Assembly (NCBI GenBank): GCA_903813345.2
Contig: CAIIXF020000007.1
Span: 21,999,564-22,063,563, forward strand
From: Owenia fusiformis
Taxonomy: Eukaryota > Annelida > Polychaeta > Sabellida > Oweniidae
Direction of reading: 5' to 3'
Length of the DNA: 64,000 nucleotides
Shown here: piece by piece, positions 63,183 through 64,000 of the stretch
Position numbering within the stretch: the first letter of the stretch is position 1
How the letters are laid out: every line of letters starts with the position of its first letter
The notes under the pieces: model-generated
What the model saw: the letters and a program-made list of their open reading frames with translations, nothing else
Database searches by the model: none
Told to the model about the DNA's origin: nothing
Translations under genes and position numbers: made by a program

Positions 63183-63739
63183 CTACAATAAGAAAAAAGA
63201 ATAAACTGATGAAAATAAAATCATTTTTTGGGGCAGTTATAGTCTTCAAGCATGAGACATAGTCTTTTCCATATATGTCTAGGGTTAACATATTAATCTA
63301 TCTAATACATTTTATAAGATATATTGGAAAACCTTTAATTTTGATATCTGGAATGAATGTGTAGTTCACTTGCTAGACCTATGCTTCATCTCATTTGTGA
63401 AAACATATCATATTTCATACACAACGATTCTCATTTTAAAACTTTTTAGCAAACATTCTCGTGCTGTAACAGTCTCTTCAGTATTTAATAAAAATGTCAT
63501 TTTTCTCCATGTTTTCCAAAATAGGATACTTCTTTTCTAATGAGCAAAAGATCAATGTGTATGAACTATAATATTGACTATTTTAAGTACAGAGCTTTAG
63601 CGATTTTATGCAAATTATTGAAAGAAGAATAAGACAATTTATGAATCATTCATCCTCCGATCACAGGGCTTCAAAATCCAGAATATATTCTTTCTTTTTA
63701 CCCCCTGCGATAAGTAGTTAGCATTTCCCCAATTAAGAA

Positions 63740-64000
63740 CTCGCAATCTGATTGGCTGTCGCAACACTGTGACAGAAATCATGTATAAGGCATTGCGCAT
63801 AATTAGATCACGTGATTCAGTTTAATCGGGCGCTTCCAAATTGGTTACAGCAGGGGGAAGAAAGAGGTACGGATTCTGGATACCTGCTTAGGAGGATGTG
63901 AATCATTTGGCTTAATGGATCCAAGAAAAATTCCAGAGTTGCTTCATTCCAGAAAAAAACGTATAATGTATTTAATCATAAAAATACAGACATATATGTC
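63740..64000 (+). other. Promoter-like stretch with an ORF open to the window edge
   Basis: Contains GATTGGCTG (inverted CCAAT) at 63750, an E-box ATCACGTGAT near 63807-63816 and CCAAATTGG near 63837. An ATG at 63915 opens a frame (MDPRKIPELLHSRKKR) that is still open at 64000. It could be the first exon of a plus-strand gene; too short to judge. Confidence 0.25.

Overview
The window is invertebrate animal nuclear DNA: AT-rich, with small exons in kilobase-scale introns and many mobile elements. A CR1/L2-like retrotransposon carrying a 2A peptide, plus Tc1/mariner, pogo, hAT-like and Mutator-like short elements, suggests a marine invertebrate (hemichordate, echinoderm, cephalochordate or mollusc). 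The species cannot be fixed from the sequence. All gene models were made by eye from splice signals, reading phase and family resemblance.

Layout. 1-4616: a damaged CR1/L2-type retrotransposon (2A peptide, endonuclease, reverse transcriptase), split by an 851-bp palindromic element. 4616-6183: a second inverted-repeat element made of a 21-bp minisatellite. 7957-8111: last exon of a thrombospondin type 1 repeat gene (+). 8934-10822: a two-exon gene for a small secreted Thr-rich protein (+). 12341-25517: complete six-exon dihydrofolate reductase gene (-), 188 residues. 26087-30100: complete five-exon guanidinoacetate N-methyltransferase gene (+), 253 residues, head-to-head with DHFR across about 570 bp that hold a CRE and an E2F-type site. 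33220-55341: a 17-exon gene (-) for an LRRC71-like leucine-rich repeat protein of about 631 residues, with three candidate first exons. 60291-60450: an orphan first-exon candidate (-). 63042-63182: terminal ricin-type lectin exon of a probable polypeptide GalNAc-transferase (-).

Most striking points. The 80-bp minisatellite at 12937-13514 is a head-to-tail amplification of the 3' splice site and start of DHFR exon 5, so seven near-identical splice acceptors stand in a row. A hAT5-like element is inserted in the far end of this array. DHFR intron 1 (8.7 kb) holds a 1,935-bp DNA transposon with perfect 68-bp terminal inverted repeats and a 5-bp target duplication. This transposon carries a small intron-containing zinc-finger gene rather than a recognisable transposase. 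Long palindromic elements recur at 1168-2018, 4616-6183, 22470-23100 and 26941-27752.

The genes do not form one pathway. DHFR (folate cycle) and GAMT (SAM-dependent creatine synthesis) both touch one-carbon metabolism and probably share a promoter. LRRC71 relatives are mostly associated with ciliated cells.
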